Source of the DNA: Streptococcus mitis SK564
GTDB taxonomy: Bacteria; Bacillota; Bacilli; Lactobacillales; Streptococcaceae
Assembly: GCF_000148525.1 (NCBI RefSeq)
Contig: NZ_AEDU01000007.1
Coordinates: 62,001-126,000 of the forward strand
Direction of reading: 5' to 3'
DNA length: 64,000 nucleotides
The notes beneath the pieces are model-generated. The model was given only the letters and a program-made list of their open reading frames with translations. It was not told where the DNA came from and did not search any database. Shown one piece after another: positions 40,363 through 49,325 of this stretch. The first letter of the stretch is position 1, and every line of letters starts with the position of its first letter. Made by a program: the position numbers and the translations under genes.

Positions 40363-41367
40363 ATGAAAAATAAACGTTTAATTGGAATTATTGCTGCATT
40401 AGCAGTCTTAGTAACAGGAAGCTTGATTTATTCTTCAATGAATAAATCAGAAGCTCAGAATAATAAGAATGAAAAGAAAGTTGCCAAAGTTGGTGTTCTT
40501 CAGTTTGTGAGCCATCCATCTCTTGATTTGATTTATAAAGGGATCCAAGATGGGCTTGCAGAAGAAGGTTATAAAGATGACCAGTTGAAGATCGACTTTA
40601 TGAACTCAGAAGGTGACCAAAGTAAGGTTGCGACAATGAGTAAACAATTGGTTGCAAATGGAAATGACCTTGTGGTTGGTATTGCGACACCAGCTGCTCA
40701 AGGTTTGGCTAGTGCCACAAAAGACCTACCGGTTATCATGGCTGCTATTACAGACCCAATTGGTGCTAACTTGGTCAAAGATTTGAAAAAACCAGGTGGC
40801 AACATTACAGGGGTATCTGACCACAATCCAGCTCAACAACAAGTTGAACTCATCAAAGCTTTGACACCGAATGTGAAAACAATCGGAGCTCTTTACTCAA
40901 GTAGCGAAGACAATTCAAAAACACAGGTCGAAGAATTTAAGGCTTATGCTGAAAAAGCAGGTCTGACAGTGGAAACATTTGCAGTTCCTTCAACAAATGA
41001 AATTGCCTCAACTGTCACTGTTATGACTAGCAAGGTAGATGCTATTTGGGTTCCAATTGATAACACCATTGCATCAGGATTTCCAACGGTTGTCTCTAGC
41101 AATCAAAGTTCTAAGAAACCAATTTATCCAAGTGCGACAGCTATGGTAGAAGTAGGTGGTTTGGCATCCGTTGTAGTTGACCAACATGACCTTGGTGTGG
41201 CAACTGGAAAAATGATTGCGCAAGTCTTGAAAGGTGCGAAACCAGCTGATACTCCAGTCAATGTCTTTTCAACTGGTAAGTCAGTCATCAATAAAAAAAT
41301 AGCACAAGAACTAGGTATTACGATTCCTGAGTCTGTTCTCAAAGAAGCAGGACAAGTCATCGAATAA
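40363..41367 (+). CDS. trpX: ABC transporter substrate-binding protein, TrpX-like
   Basis: A 334-residue periplasmic-binding-like protein of the ABC_sub_bind family (PF04392). In streptococci homologues are predicted tryptophan importers (trpXYZ) under T-box control. It has an N-terminal hydrophobic segment (residues about 5-26) but no lipobox cysteine, so it seems anchored by an uncleaved signal. The body opens KVGVLQFVSHPSLDLIYKGI. The gene symbol is by analogy. It is the first gene after the T-box leader. Confidence 0.8.
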   Translation: MKNKRLIGIIAALAVLVTGSLIYSSMNKSEAQNNKNEKKVAKVGVLQFVSHPSLDLIYKGIQDGLAEEGYKDDQLKIDFMNSEGDQSKVATMSKQLVANGNDLVVGIATPAAQGLASATKDLPVIMAAITDPIGANLVKDLKKPGGNITGVSDHNPAQQQVELIKALTPNVKTIGALYSSSEDNSKTQVEEFKAYAEKAGLTVETFAVPSTNEIASTVTVMTSKVDAIWVPIDNTIASGFPTVVSSNQSSKKPIYPSATAMVEVGGLASVVVDQHDLGVATGKMIAQVLKGAKPADTPVNVFSTGKSVINKKIAQELGITIPESVLKEAGQVIE

Positions 41368-41368
41368 A

Positions 41369-41402
41369 TAAGGAAGGGAGGAGGAGACTCTTCCCATTTT
41401 TT
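41369..41402 (+). terminator. intercistronic hairpin after trpX
   Basis: GGAAG/CTTCC-type hairpin (41372-41394) followed by a T-run. It may keep the binding-protein message more abundant than the permease and ATPase messages. Confidence 0.5.
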
Positions 41403-41435
41403 AAAAAGATGAATATAGAAAGGATTAAATAAAAT

Positions 41436-42302
41436 ATGATTGTTTCCATTATTTCTCAAGGATTTGTCTGGGCTATTTTAGGTCTGGGAATCTTTATGAC
41501 ATTTAGGATTTTAAACTTTCCAGATATGACGACAGAAGGTTCCTTCCCTCTTGGGGGAGCTGTTGCTGTCACTTTGATAACCAAAGGTGTGAACCCCTTT
41601 TTAGCGACACTTGTTGCTATTGGAGCCGGTTGTTTGGCTGGAATGGCAGCAGGCCTTCTTTATACAAAAGGGAAGATCCCCACTTTGCTCTCAGGGATTT
41701 TGGTGATGACTTCTTGTCACTCAATCATGCTCTTGATTATGGGACGTGCGAATTTAGGCCTGCTTGGAACCAAGCAAATTCAGGATGTTTTGCCTTTTGA
41801 TTCAGACTTGAACCAACTCTTGACAGGTCTTATCTTTGTCAGTCTTGTCATTGCTCTCATGCTCTTTTTCTTGGACACCAAACTCGGACAAGCCTATATT
41901 GCTACAGGTGACAATCCTGATATGGCTAGAAGTTTCGGGATTCATACTGGACGCATGGAGCTTATGGGCTTGGTCTTATCAAATGGTGTGATTGCCCTTG
42001 CAGGAGCTCTCATTGCCCAGCAAGAAGGCTATGCCGATGTATCTAGAGGAATCGGGGTTATCGTTGTGGGGCTTGCAAGTTTGATTATTGGAGAAGTTAT
42101 CTTCAAGAGTTTGAGCTTGGCAGAACGTCTAGTTACCATCGTTGTAGGTTCTATCGCTTATCAATTCTTAGTGTGGGCAGTTATTGCGCTTGGCTTTAAT
42201 ACAAGTTACCTTCGTTTATACAGTGCCTTGATTTTAGCAGTCTGTCTCATGATTCCAACATTTAAGCAAACAATCTTGAAAGGAGCCAAATTAAGCAAAT
42301 GA
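41436..42302 (+). CDS. ABC transporter permease, TrpY-like
   Basis: A 288-residue membrane protein with about eight hydrophobic helices (from residue 5 to about 280), of the BPD_transp_2 type that goes with TrpX-like binding proteins. It opens MIVSIISQGFVWAILGLGIF. The stop overlaps the ATPase start by 4 bases. Confidence 0.85.
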   Translation: MIVSIISQGFVWAILGLGIFMTFRILNFPDMTTEGSFPLGGAVAVTLITKGVNPFLATLVAIGAGCLAGMAAGLLYTKGKIPTLLSGILVMTSCHSIMLLIMGRANLGLLGTKQIQDVLPFDSDLNQLLTGLIFVSLVIALMLFFLDTKLGQAYIATGDNPDMARSFGIHTGRMELMGLVLSNGVIALAGALIAQQEGYADVSRGIGVIVVGLASLIIGEVIFKSLSLAERLVTIVVGSIAYQFLVWAVIALGFNTSYLRLYSALILAVCLMIPTFKQTILKGAKLSK

Positions 42303-43057
42303 CAGCAATTGTAGAATTAAAAAATGCAACCAAAGTCGTTAAAAATGGCTTTGATGAAGAAAAGATTATTTTAAATGATGTTTCCTTAGAAATTTTTGAA
42401 CAGGATTTCATCACGATTTTAGGTGGAAATGGTGCTGGGAAATCAACTCTCTTTAACACTATTGCAGGAACCTTGTCATTAACCAGTGGAACCATCCGTA
42501 TTTTGGGTGAAGATGTTACTAAGTTTTCACCAGAGAAGCGGGCTAAGTATCTGTCTCGAGTCTTCCAAGATCCAAAGATGGGGACAGCTCCTCGTATGAC
42601 AGTGGCAGAGAATCTCTTGATTGCCAAGTTTCGTGGTGAAAAGCGTGAACTATTTCCACGACGCTTGACTAGTTATAAGGATGAGTTTCAGACAACAATT
42701 GAAAAAGTAGGAAATGGTCTTGAGAAACACTTGAATACACCGATTGAGTTTTTATCAGGTGGTCAAAGACAAGCCTTGAGTCTCTTGATGGCAACCTTGA
42801 AGCGACCTGAATTACTCTTGCTAGACGAGCATACTGCAGCTCTTGATCCAAAGACCAGTGTTTCCCTCATGGAATTGACAGATGAATTTGTCAAGAAAGA
42901 TCAGTTGACAACTCTTATGATTACTCATCACATGGAAGATGCTCTCAAATATGGCAATCGTTTAATTGTCATGAAAGAAGGACGAATTATTCAAGATTTG
43001 AACCAAGAAGAAAAAGCAAAAATGAAAATCTCTGATTATTATCAACTCTTTGAATAA
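42299..43057 (+). CDS. ABC transporter ATP-binding protein, TrpZ-like
   Basis: A 252-residue ATPase with Walker A GGNGAGKST near residue 41, signature LSGGQRQALS near residue 148, Walker B LLLLDEHTAALD near 168 and switch His in ITHHMED. It overlaps the permease by 4 bases and completes the importer. Confidence 0.92.
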   Translation: MTAIVELKNATKVVKNGFDEEKIILNDVSLEIFEQDFITILGGNGAGKSTLFNTIAGTLSLTSGTIRILGEDVTKFSPEKRAKYLSRVFQDPKMGTAPRMTVAENLLIAKFRGEKRELFPRRLTSYKDEFQTTIEKVGNGLEKHLNTPIEFLSGGQRQALSLLMATLKRPELLLLDEHTAALDPKTSVSLMELTDEFVKKDQLTTLMITHHMEDALKYGNRLIVMKEGRIIQDLNQEEKAKMKISDYYQLFE

Positions 43058-43097
43058 AGTAGGGAAAATGCGTGAAATGGTTTACTTTTTTTCTGAA

Positions 43098-43125
43098 ATA
43101 AAGTATACTATATAAAGTAAACTAT
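43098..43125 (+). promoter_or_regulatory. 14-bp tandem direct repeat on the dnaG promoter
   Basis: ATAAAGTATACTAT (43098-43111) and ATAAAGTAAACTAT (43112-43125), adjacent copies with one mismatch. The -10 hexamer TATACT (43104-43109) lies in the first copy, and TTTACT (43081-43086) is a 4/6 -35 at 17 bases. A 9-bp inverted repeat GTTTACTTT / AAAGTAAAC (43080-43088 and 43114-43122) spans the same region. It looks like an operator, but the factor is unknown. Confidence 0.6.
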
Positions 43126-43146
43126 GATAACATGGAGGTATTGTGT

Positions 43147-44907
43147 ATGGTTGACAAACAAGTCATTGAAGAAATCAAAAACAATGCCAACATTGTGGAA
43201 GTCATAGGAGATGTGATTTCTTTACAAAAGGCAGGACGGAACTATCTAGGGCTCTGTCCTTTTCATGGTGAAAAAACACCTTCTTTCAACGTTGTAGAGG
43301 ACAAGCAGTTTTACCACTGTTTTGGTTGTGGTCGCTCAGGTGACGTCTTTAAGTTCATCGAGGAGTACCAAGGGGTTCCCTTTATGGAGGCTGTCCAAAT
43401 CTTAGGTCAGCGTGTCGGGATAGAGATGGAAAAACCGCTTTATAGTGAACAGAAGCCAGCTTCACCCCACCAAGCTCTTTATGATATGCACGAAGATGCT
43501 GCCAAATTTTATCATGCTATTCTCATGACAACGACCATGGGGGAAGAGGCCAGAAACTACCTTTATCAGCGTGGTTTGACAGATGAAGTGCTAAAGCATT
43601 TTCGGATTGGTTTAGCACCTCCAGAACGAAACTATCTCTATCAACGTTTGTCTGGTCAGTATCGTGATGAGGATTTTCTAGATTCAGGGCTATTTTACCT
43701 ATCAGATGCCAATCAATTTGTAGACACTTTTCACAATCGGATTATGTTTCCCCTGACAAATGATCAGGGAAAGGTCATTGCCTTCTCAGGTCGTATCTGG
43801 CAGAAAACGGATTCACAAACTTCTAAGTATAAAAATAGCCGATCGACTGCAATTTTTAACAAAAGTTACGAATTATATCATATGGATAGGGCAAAAAAAT
43901 CTTCTGGAAAAGCCAGTGAGATTTATCTGATGGAAGGATTCATGGATGTTATCGCAGCCTATCGGGCTGGAATCGAAAATGCTGTGGCGTCCATGGGAAC
44001 AGCCTTGAGTCGCGAGCATGTTGAGCATCTAAAAAGGTTAACCAAGAAGTTGGTTCTTGTTTACGATGGCGATAAGGCTGGGCAAGCTGCGACATTGAAA
44101 GCGCTGGACGAAATTGGTGAGATGCCTGTGCAGATCATCAGCATGCCTGATAACTTGGATCCAGATGAGTATCTACAAAAAAATGGTCCAGAAGACTTGG
44201 CCTATCTATTAACGAAAACTCGTATTAGTCCGATTGAGTTTTACATTCACCAGTACAAGCCTGAAAATAGTGAAAATCTACAGGCTCAGATTGAGTTTAT
44301 TGAAAAAATAGCTCCCTTGATTGTTCAAGAAAAGTCCATCACTGCTCAAAACAGCTATATTCATATTTTAGCTGACAGTCTGGTGTCCTTTGATTATGCC
44401 CAGATTGAGCAGATTATTAATGAGAGTCGTCAGGCGCAAAGGCAGAATCGCATGGAAGGAATTTCCAGACCGACGCCAATCACCATGCCTGTCACCAAGC
44501 AGTTATCGGCTATTATGAGGGCAGAAGCCCATCTACTTTATAGAATGATGGAATCCCCTCTTGTTTTGAATGATTACCGATTGCGGGAAGACTTTTCATT
44601 TGATACACCTGAATTTCAGGTCTTATATGACTTGCTTGGTCAGTATGGCAATCTTCCTCCAGAAGTTCTAGCAGAACAGACAGAGGAAGTTGAAAGAGCT
44701 TGGTACCAAGTTTTAGCTCAGGATTTACCTGCTGAGATGTCACCGCAGGAACTTAGTGAAGTAGAGATGACTCGAAACAAGGCTCTCTTGAATCAGGACA
44801 ATATGAGAATCAAAAAGAAGGTGCAGGAAGCTAGCCATGTAGGAGATACAGACACAGCCTTAGAAGAATTGGAACGTTTAATTTCCCAAAAGAGAAGAAT
44901 GGAGTAA
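43147..44907 (+). CDS. dnaG: DNA primase
   Basis: Makes RNA primers for replication. The protein has 586 residues from the ATG at 43147, chosen because GGAGGTATTGTGT precedes it. An ORF extension to 43132 adds five residues. The zinc site [11 protein letters not shown]...HCFGCG is at residues about 38-64. The TOPRIM domain (residues about 255-340) includes [16 protein letters not shown] and VYDGDKAGQ. The C-terminal helicase-binding domain is present. It is followed by rpoD after 2 bases. Confidence 0.97.
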   Translation: MVDKQVIEEIKNNANIVEVIGDVISLQKAGRNYLGLCPFHGEKTPSFNVVEDKQFYHCFGCGRSGDVFKFIEEYQGVPFMEAVQILGQRVGIEMEKPLYSEQKPASPHQALYDMHEDAAKFYHAILMTTTMGEEARNYLYQRGLTDEVLKHFRIGLAPPERNYLYQRLSGQYRDEDFLDSGLFYLSDANQFVDTFHNRIMFPLTNDQGKVIAFSGRIWQKTDSQTSKYKNSRSTAIFNKSYELYHMDRAKKSSGKASEIYLMEGFMDVIAAYRAGIENAVASMGTALSREHVEHLKRLTKKLVLVYDGDKAGQAATLKALDEIGEMPVQIISMPDNLDPDEYLQKNGPEDLAYLLTKTRISPIEFYIHQYKPENSENLQAQIEFIEKIAPLIVQEKSITAQNSYIHILADSLVSFDYAQIEQIINESRQAQRQNRMEGISRPTPITMPVTKQLSAIMRAEAHLLYRMMESPLVLNDYRLREDFSFDTPEFQVLYDLLGQYGNLPPEVLAEQTEEVERAWYQVLAQDLPAEMSPQELSEVEMTRNKALLNQDNMRIKKKVQEASHVGDTDTALEELERLISQKRRME

Positions 44908-44909
44908 TA

Positions 44910-46019
44910 ATGGCAACAAAACAAAAAGAAGTAACAACATTTGACGTACAAGTAGCAGAATTTATCCGTAATCATAAGCAAAAAGGGACAGCAACAGACG
45001 ATGAAATCAATGCTAGTCTTGTCGTTCCTTTTACCTTGGACGCTGATGGAATTGAAGATCTCTTGCAACGGATTCAGGATGCAGGAATTTCTATCACAGA
45101 TAACGAAGGAAATCCAAGTGCGCGTGTTCTTAGCACTGAAGAAGAACCAGAACTCAGCGATGAGGACTTGATTGGTTCAACTTCTGCTAAGGTTAATGAC
45201 CCTGTCCGTATGTACTTGAAAGAAATCGGGGTCGTTCCTCTCTTGACCAATGAAGAGGAAAAAGAATTGGCACTAGCAGTTGAAGCTGGTGATATCGAAG
45301 CCAAACAACGTCTTGCGGAAGCCAACCTTCGTTTGGTTGTTTCTATTGCCAAACGCTATGTTGGCCGTGGTATGCAGTTCCTTGACTTGATTCAAGAAGG
45401 GAATATGGGCTTGATGAAGGCGGTTGACAAGTTTGACTATTCTAAAGGGTTCAAGTTCTCAACTTATGCAACTTGGTGGATTCGTCAGGCTATCACTCGT
45501 GCTATTGCGGACCAAGCTCGTACCATCCGTATCCCAGTTCACATGGTTGAAACCATCAATAAATTGGTTCGTGAACAGCGTAACCTCCTTCAAGAATTGG
45601 GTCAAGACCCAACACCAGAACAAATCGCTGAACGTATGGATATGACACCTGATAAGGTTCGTGAAATCTTGAAGATTGCCCAAGAACCAGTATCTCTTGA
45701 AACTCCTATTGGTGAAGAGGATGATAGCCACCTTGGGGACTTTATCGAAGATGAAGTGATTGAAAATCCAGTGGACTATACAACTCGTATCGTCTTGCGT
45801 GAGCAGTTGGATGAGGTCTTGGATACTCTTACAGACCGTGAAGAAAATGTTTTGCGTCTGCGTTTTGGGCTTGATGATGGTAAAATGCGTACCCTTGAAG
45901 ATGTGGGTAAAGTATTTAACGTAACCCGTGAGCGTATCCGTCAGATTGAAGCAAAGGCTTTGAGAAAACTACGCCAACCAAGTCGTAGTAAACCGCTTCG
46001 TGATTTTATTGAAGACTAA
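44910..46019 (+). CDS. rpoD: primary sigma factor RpoD (SigA)
   Basis: A 369-residue housekeeping sigma factor. Region 1.2 onward starts near [16 protein letters not shown]. Region 2.4 has [20 protein letters not shown] near residue 175, and region 4 has [20 protein letters not shown] near residue 330. It is 2 bases after dnaG, the classical primase-sigma operon. This factor should read the extended -10 promoters found in the window. Confidence 0.98.
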   Translation: MATKQKEVTTFDVQVAEFIRNHKQKGTATDDEINASLVVPFTLDADGIEDLLQRIQDAGISITDNEGNPSARVLSTEEEPELSDEDLIGSTSAKVNDPVRMYLKEIGVVPLLTNEEEKELALAVEAGDIEAKQRLAEANLRLVVSIAKRYVGRGMQFLDLIQEGNMGLMKAVDKFDYSKGFKFSTYATWWIRQAITRAIADQARTIRIPVHMVETINKLVREQRNLLQELGQDPTPEQIAERMDMTPDKVREILKIAQEPVSLETPIGEEDDSHLGDFIEDEVIENPVDYTTRIVLREQLDEVLDTLTDREENVLRLRFGLDDGKMRTLEDVGKVFNVTRERIRQIEAKALRKLRQPSRSKPLRDFIED

Positions 46020-46033
46020 GAGTGAGGATGAAT

Positions 46034-46363
46034 ATGGCTTATACAGAAGAGCAAATTGAAAATATCAAAACACGAATTTTATCAGCCTTGGAAGAAGTTA
46101 TTGACCCTGAGTTGGGAATCGATATTGTCAATCTTGGTTTGATCTATGAGATTCGTTTTGACGGCGACACAGGACAAACAGAGATTGATATGACGTTGAC
46201 AACCATGGGTTGTCCCTTGGCAGATCTTTTGACGGATCAGATTTATGATGCTATGACAGAGGTTCCAGAAGTAACGGATACTGAGGTTAAATTAGTCTGG
46301 TATCCAGCCTGGACTGTTGAAAAAATGAGTCGCTATGCACGCATTGCCCTAGGCATTAAGTAA
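46034..46363 (+). CDS. MIP18-family (SufT/PaaD-like) metal-sulfur cluster protein
   Basis: A 109-residue DUF59 protein, related to SufT-type factors that help assemble iron-sulphur clusters. The N-terminal half has VIDPELGIDIVNLGLIYEI, and the cysteine is in TTMGCPLADLL. The start at 46034 follows GAGG (46024-46027) with 6-base spacing. An ATG at 46028 lies too close to that site. Confidence 0.85.
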   Translation: MAYTEEQIENIKTRILSALEEVIDPELGIDIVNLGLIYEIRFDGDTGQTEIDMTLTTMGCPLADLLTDQIYDAMTEVPEVTDTEVKLVWYPAWTVEKMSRYARIALGIK

Positions 46364-46462
46364 ACATATAAAAGCATGTGAGAGATTATTGGAAGAGCGA
46401 GGAAATTTCCCCCTCTTTTCCTCTAGTCTCTCCTTTCTTTTGCTGATTTTATTCAAAGAAAA

Positions 46463-46471
46463 TGATATAAT
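46463..46471 (+). promoter_or_regulatory. extended -10 promoter of cpoA, predicted leaderless start
   Basis: TGATATAAT (46463-46471). The ATG at 46479-46481 lies only 7 bases after the hexamer, so transcription should begin at or beside the start codon. Confidence 0.65.
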
Positions 46472-46478
46472 AGTAGTT

Positions 46479-47522
46479 ATGGAAAAAAAGAAATTACGCA
46501 TCAATATGTTGAGTTCAAGTGAGAAAGTAGCAGGACAAGGAGTTTCAGGTGCCTACCGTGAATTAGTTCGTCTTCTTCACCGAGATGCAAAGGACCAATT
46601 GATTGTTACAGAAAATCTTCCAATCGAGGCAGATGTGACTCACTTTCATACCATTGATTTCCCCTATTATTTATCAACATTCCAAAAGAAACGCTCAGGA
46701 AGGAAAATTGGCTATGTGCATTTCTTACCTGATACACTTGAGGGAAGTTTGAAAATTCCATTTTTCTTAAAGGGAATTGTGAAACGCTATGTATTTTCTT
46801 TTTACAACCGGATGGAGCACTTGGTTGTGGTAAACCCGATGTTTATTGAGGATTTGGTGGCAGCTGGTATTCCACGTGAAAAAGTGACCTATATTCCTAA
46901 CTTTGTCAACAAGGAAAAATGGCATCCTCTTCCGCAAGAAGAGATAGTCAGACTGCGAACAGAGCTAGGTCTTAGTGATAATCAGTTTATCGTAGTAGGT
47001 GCTGGTCAAGTTCAGAAACGTAAAGGGATTGATGACTTTATCCGTCTGGCTGAGGAATTGCCGCAGATTACCTTTATCTGGGCTGGTGGTTTCTCTTTTG
47101 GTGGTATGACAGATGGTTATGAACGCTACAAGAAAATGATGGAAAATCCCCCTAAAAATTTGATTTTTCCAGGTATTGTATCGCCAGAGCGGATGCGCGA
47201 ATTGTATGCCCTAGCGGACCTTTTCTTATTGCCTAGTTATAATGAGCTCTTCCCTATGACGATTTTAGAGGCTGCTAGTTGTGAGGCTCCTATTATGCTA
47301 CGTGATTTGGATCTTTATAAGGTGATTTTAGAGGGAAATTATCGGGCGACAGCAGATAGAGAAGAGATGAAAGAGGCTATTTTAGAATATCAAGCAAATC
47401 CTGCTGCCTTGAAAGACCTCAAAGAAAAAGCTAAGAATATTTCCAGAGAGTATTCAGAAGAGCATCTGTTACAAATCTGGTTGGACTTTTATGAGAAACA
47501 AGCTGCTTTAGGGAGAAAGTAA
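46479..47522 (+). CDS. cpoA: glycolipid glycosyltransferase CpoA
   Basis: A 347-residue GT4-type glycosyltransferase. In pneumococcus CpoA adds the second sugar to glucosyldiacylglycerol, a membrane glycolipid and lipoteichoic acid anchor. The C-terminal nucleotide-sugar site includes GAGQVQKRKGIDDFIRLAEE near residue 175 and LPSYNELFPMTILEAASCE near residue 265 (the E-x7-E motif). The frame opens further upstream (from 46389), but that part lies before the promoter. The ATG at 46479 gives the expected N-terminus MEKKKLRINMLSSS. Confidence 0.9.
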   Translation: MEKKKLRINMLSSSEKVAGQGVSGAYRELVRLLHRDAKDQLIVTENLPIEADVTHFHTIDFPYYLSTFQKKRSGRKIGYVHFLPDTLEGSLKIPFFLKGIVKRYVFSFYNRMEHLVVVNPMFIEDLVAAGIPREKVTYIPNFVNKEKWHPLPQEEIVRLRTELGLSDNQFIVVGAGQVQKRKGIDDFIRLAEELPQITFIWAGGFSFGGMTDGYERYKKMMENPPKNLIFPGIVSPERMRELYALADLFLLPSYNELFPMTILEAASCEAPIMLRDLDLYKVILEGNYRATADREEMKEAILEYQANPAALKDLKEKAKNISREYSEEHLLQIWLDFYEKQAALGRK

Positions 47523-47537
47523 AAAGTGAGGTAATCT

Positions 47538-48863
47538 ATGCGAATTGGTTTATTTACAGATACCTATTTTCCTCAGGTTTCTGGTGTTGCGACCAGTATT
47601 CGAACCTTGAAAACAGAACTTGAAAAGCAGGGACATGCTGTTTTTATCTTTACGACGACAGATAAGGATGTCAATCGTTACGAAGATTGGCAAATCATCC
47701 GCATTCCAAGTGTTCCCTTTTTTGCTTTTAAGGATCGCCGCTTTGCCTATCGAGGATTCAGCAAGGCGCTTGAAATTGCCAAACAATATCAGCTAGATAT
47801 TATCCACACTCAGACAGAATTTTCTCTTGGCCTGTTGGGGATTTGGATTGCGCGTGAATTGAAGATTCCAGTCATCCATACCTATCACACTCAATACGAA
47901 GACTATGTCCACTATATTGCTAAGGGGATGTTGATTCGTCCGAGTATGGTCAAGTACTTGGTTAGAGGTTTCTTGCATGATGTAGATGGGGTTATTTGCC
48001 CGAGTGAGATTGTCCGTGACTTGTTATCTGACTATAAGGTCAAGGTGGAAAAGAGAGTTATTCCAACTGGTATTGAATTAGCCAAGTTTGAACGTCCAGA
48101 AATCAAGCAAGAAAATCTGAAAGAACTGCGTACTAAACTAGGGATTCAAGATGATGAAAAGATGTTGCTTAGCCTTTCCAGAATTTCCTATGAAAAAAAT
48201 ATTCAAGCAGTACTAGCAGCCTTTGCAGAAGTTCTGAAAGAAGAAGACAAGGTTAAACTGGTGGTATCTGGGGATGGTCCTTATCTGGATGACCTCAAAG
48301 AGCAAGCCCAGAAACTAGAGATTCAAGACTCTGTTGTCTTTACAGGGATGATTGCTCCTAGTGAGACAGCTCTTTACTATAAGGCGGCGGATTTCTTCAT
48401 CTCGGCATCGACAAGTGAAACCCAAGGCTTGACCTACTTGGAAAGCTTAGCTAGTGGGACTCCTGTAATTGCACATGGAAATCCTTATCTGGACAATCTG
48501 ATCAATGGCAAGATGTTTGGAACCTTGTATTACGGTGAACATGATTTGGCTGGTGCTATTTTGGAAGCCCTGATTGCAACACCAGACATGAATGAGCATA
48601 CTTTATCAGAGAAGTTGTACGAGATTTCAGCTGAGAACTTTGGAAAACGGGTGCATGAGTTTTATCTTGACGCTATTATTTCAAATAATTTCCAGAAAGA
48701 TTTAGCCAAAGATGATACGGTCAGCCAGCGTATCTTTAAGACAGTTTTGTATCTACCGCAAAAGGTGGTCGCTGTGCCTGTAAAAGGCTCTAGACGCATG
48801 CTGAGGGCTTCAAAAACACAGTTAATCAGCATCAGAGATTATTGGAAAGACCATGAAGAATAG
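47538..48863 (+). CDS. glucosyldiacylglycerol synthase, GT4 glycosyltransferase
   Basis: A 441-residue GT4 enzyme, homologous to the pneumococcal protein next to CpoA that adds the first glucose to diacylglycerol. It opens RIGLFTDTYFPQVSGVATSI, the usual GT4 N-terminus, and carries SLSRISYEKNIQAVLAAF near residue 210 and STSETQGLTYLESLASGTPV near residue 293. The pair with cpoA (15-base gap) matches sequential steps of glycolipid synthesis. The C-terminal basic stretch probably contacts the membrane. Confidence 0.88.
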   Translation: MRIGLFTDTYFPQVSGVATSIRTLKTELEKQGHAVFIFTTTDKDVNRYEDWQIIRIPSVPFFAFKDRRFAYRGFSKALEIAKQYQLDIIHTQTEFSLGLLGIWIARELKIPVIHTYHTQYEDYVHYIAKGMLIRPSMVKYLVRGFLHDVDGVICPSEIVRDLLSDYKVKVEKRVIPTGIELAKFERPEIKQENLKELRTKLGIQDDEKMLLSLSRISYEKNIQAVLAAFAEVLKEEDKVKLVVSGDGPYLDDLKEQAQKLEIQDSVVFTGMIAPSETALYYKAADFFISASTSETQGLTYLESLASGTPVIAHGNPYLDNLINGKMFGTLYYGEHDLAGAILEALIATPDMNEHTLSEKLYEISAENFGKRVHEFYLDAIISNNFQKDLAKDDTVSQRIFKTVLYLPQKVVAVPVKGSRRMLRASKTQLISIRDYWKDHEE

Positions 48864-48877
48864 AAAGAGGAATAGCT

Positions 48878-49069
48878 ATGAAAAAACAATTAATGAGAAG
48901 CAGTCGTGATAAAAAGATTGCTGGTGTTTGTGCTGGAGTGGCCCATTATCTAGATATGGATCCAACTATCGTTCGAGTCATTTGGGGTGTCCTTGCTTGC
49001 TGTTACGGAGCGGGAGTTCTAGCTTATATCATTTTATGGATTATCGCACCTGTAGCAAGTGACTATTGA
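48878..49069 (+). CDS. PspC-domain small membrane protein
   Basis: A 63-residue PspC-family protein (as in phage-shock PspC; not the choline-binding PspC). It opens MKKQLMRSSRDKKIAGVCAG, followed by one hydrophobic helix (residues about 33-57, VRVIWGVLACC onward). It follows the glycosyltransferase by 14 bases, suggesting a link to membrane stress. Confidence 0.85.
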   Translation: MKKQLMRSSRDKKIAGVCAGVAHYLDMDPTIVRVIWGVLACCYGAGVLAYIILWIIAPVASDY

Positions 49070-49094
49070 AAACTAGCTCAATTCATGCTAAGAT
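49066..49094 (+). promoter_or_regulatory. promoter of the DUF4044 gene
   Basis: TTGAAA (49066-49071), 17-base spacer, TAAGAT (49089-49094) with TG extension (49086-49087). The -35 touches the end of the PspC gene. Confidence 0.6.
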
Positions 49095-49127
49095 AATAGA
49101 AAATAGAATGCAACGAAGGAGAGAAAA

Positions 49128-49262
49128 ATGGCATTTGGAGATAATGGAAATCGTAAAAAAACTATGTTTGAGAAAATAACCTTGTTTATCGTGATTATCA
49201 TGCTAGTAGCAAGTTTATTGGGAATTTTTGCAACTGCAATTGGTGCCCTTAGTAATCTATAG
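49128..49262 (+). CDS. DUF4044-type small membrane protein
   Basis: 44 codons from the ATG at 49128 after GAAGGAGAG: MAFGDNGNRKKTMFEKITLF, then a hydrophobic helix (VIIMLVASLLGIFATAIGAL). It resembles the DUF4044 family found in streptococci and lactobacilli, function unknown. A single TM helix with a basic N-terminus suggests a cytoplasmic N-terminus. Confidence 0.8.
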   Translation: MAFGDNGNRKKTMFEKITLFIVIIMLVASLLGIFATAIGALSNL

Positions 49263-49286
49263 AATAGATTCAAGAAAATTTAGTGA

Positions 49287-49310
49287 CTGGGATTTCCCAG
49301 CCCTTTTTTA
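49287..49310 (+). terminator. terminator before obg
   Basis: CTGGGA/TCCCAG (49287-49300) hairpin, then CCC and six T. Confidence 0.75.
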
Positions 49311-49325
49311 AAGTGAGAAGAAAAA

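Noticed and set aside
46396-46422. Possible terminator after the MIP18-family gene
   Set aside because: A GAGG/CCTC pairing with a T-rich end exists, but the stem is too short and interrupted to list.
46389-46478. N-terminal extension of CpoA
   Set aside because: It lies upstream of the extended -10, is hydrophobic and lacks a ribosome site.
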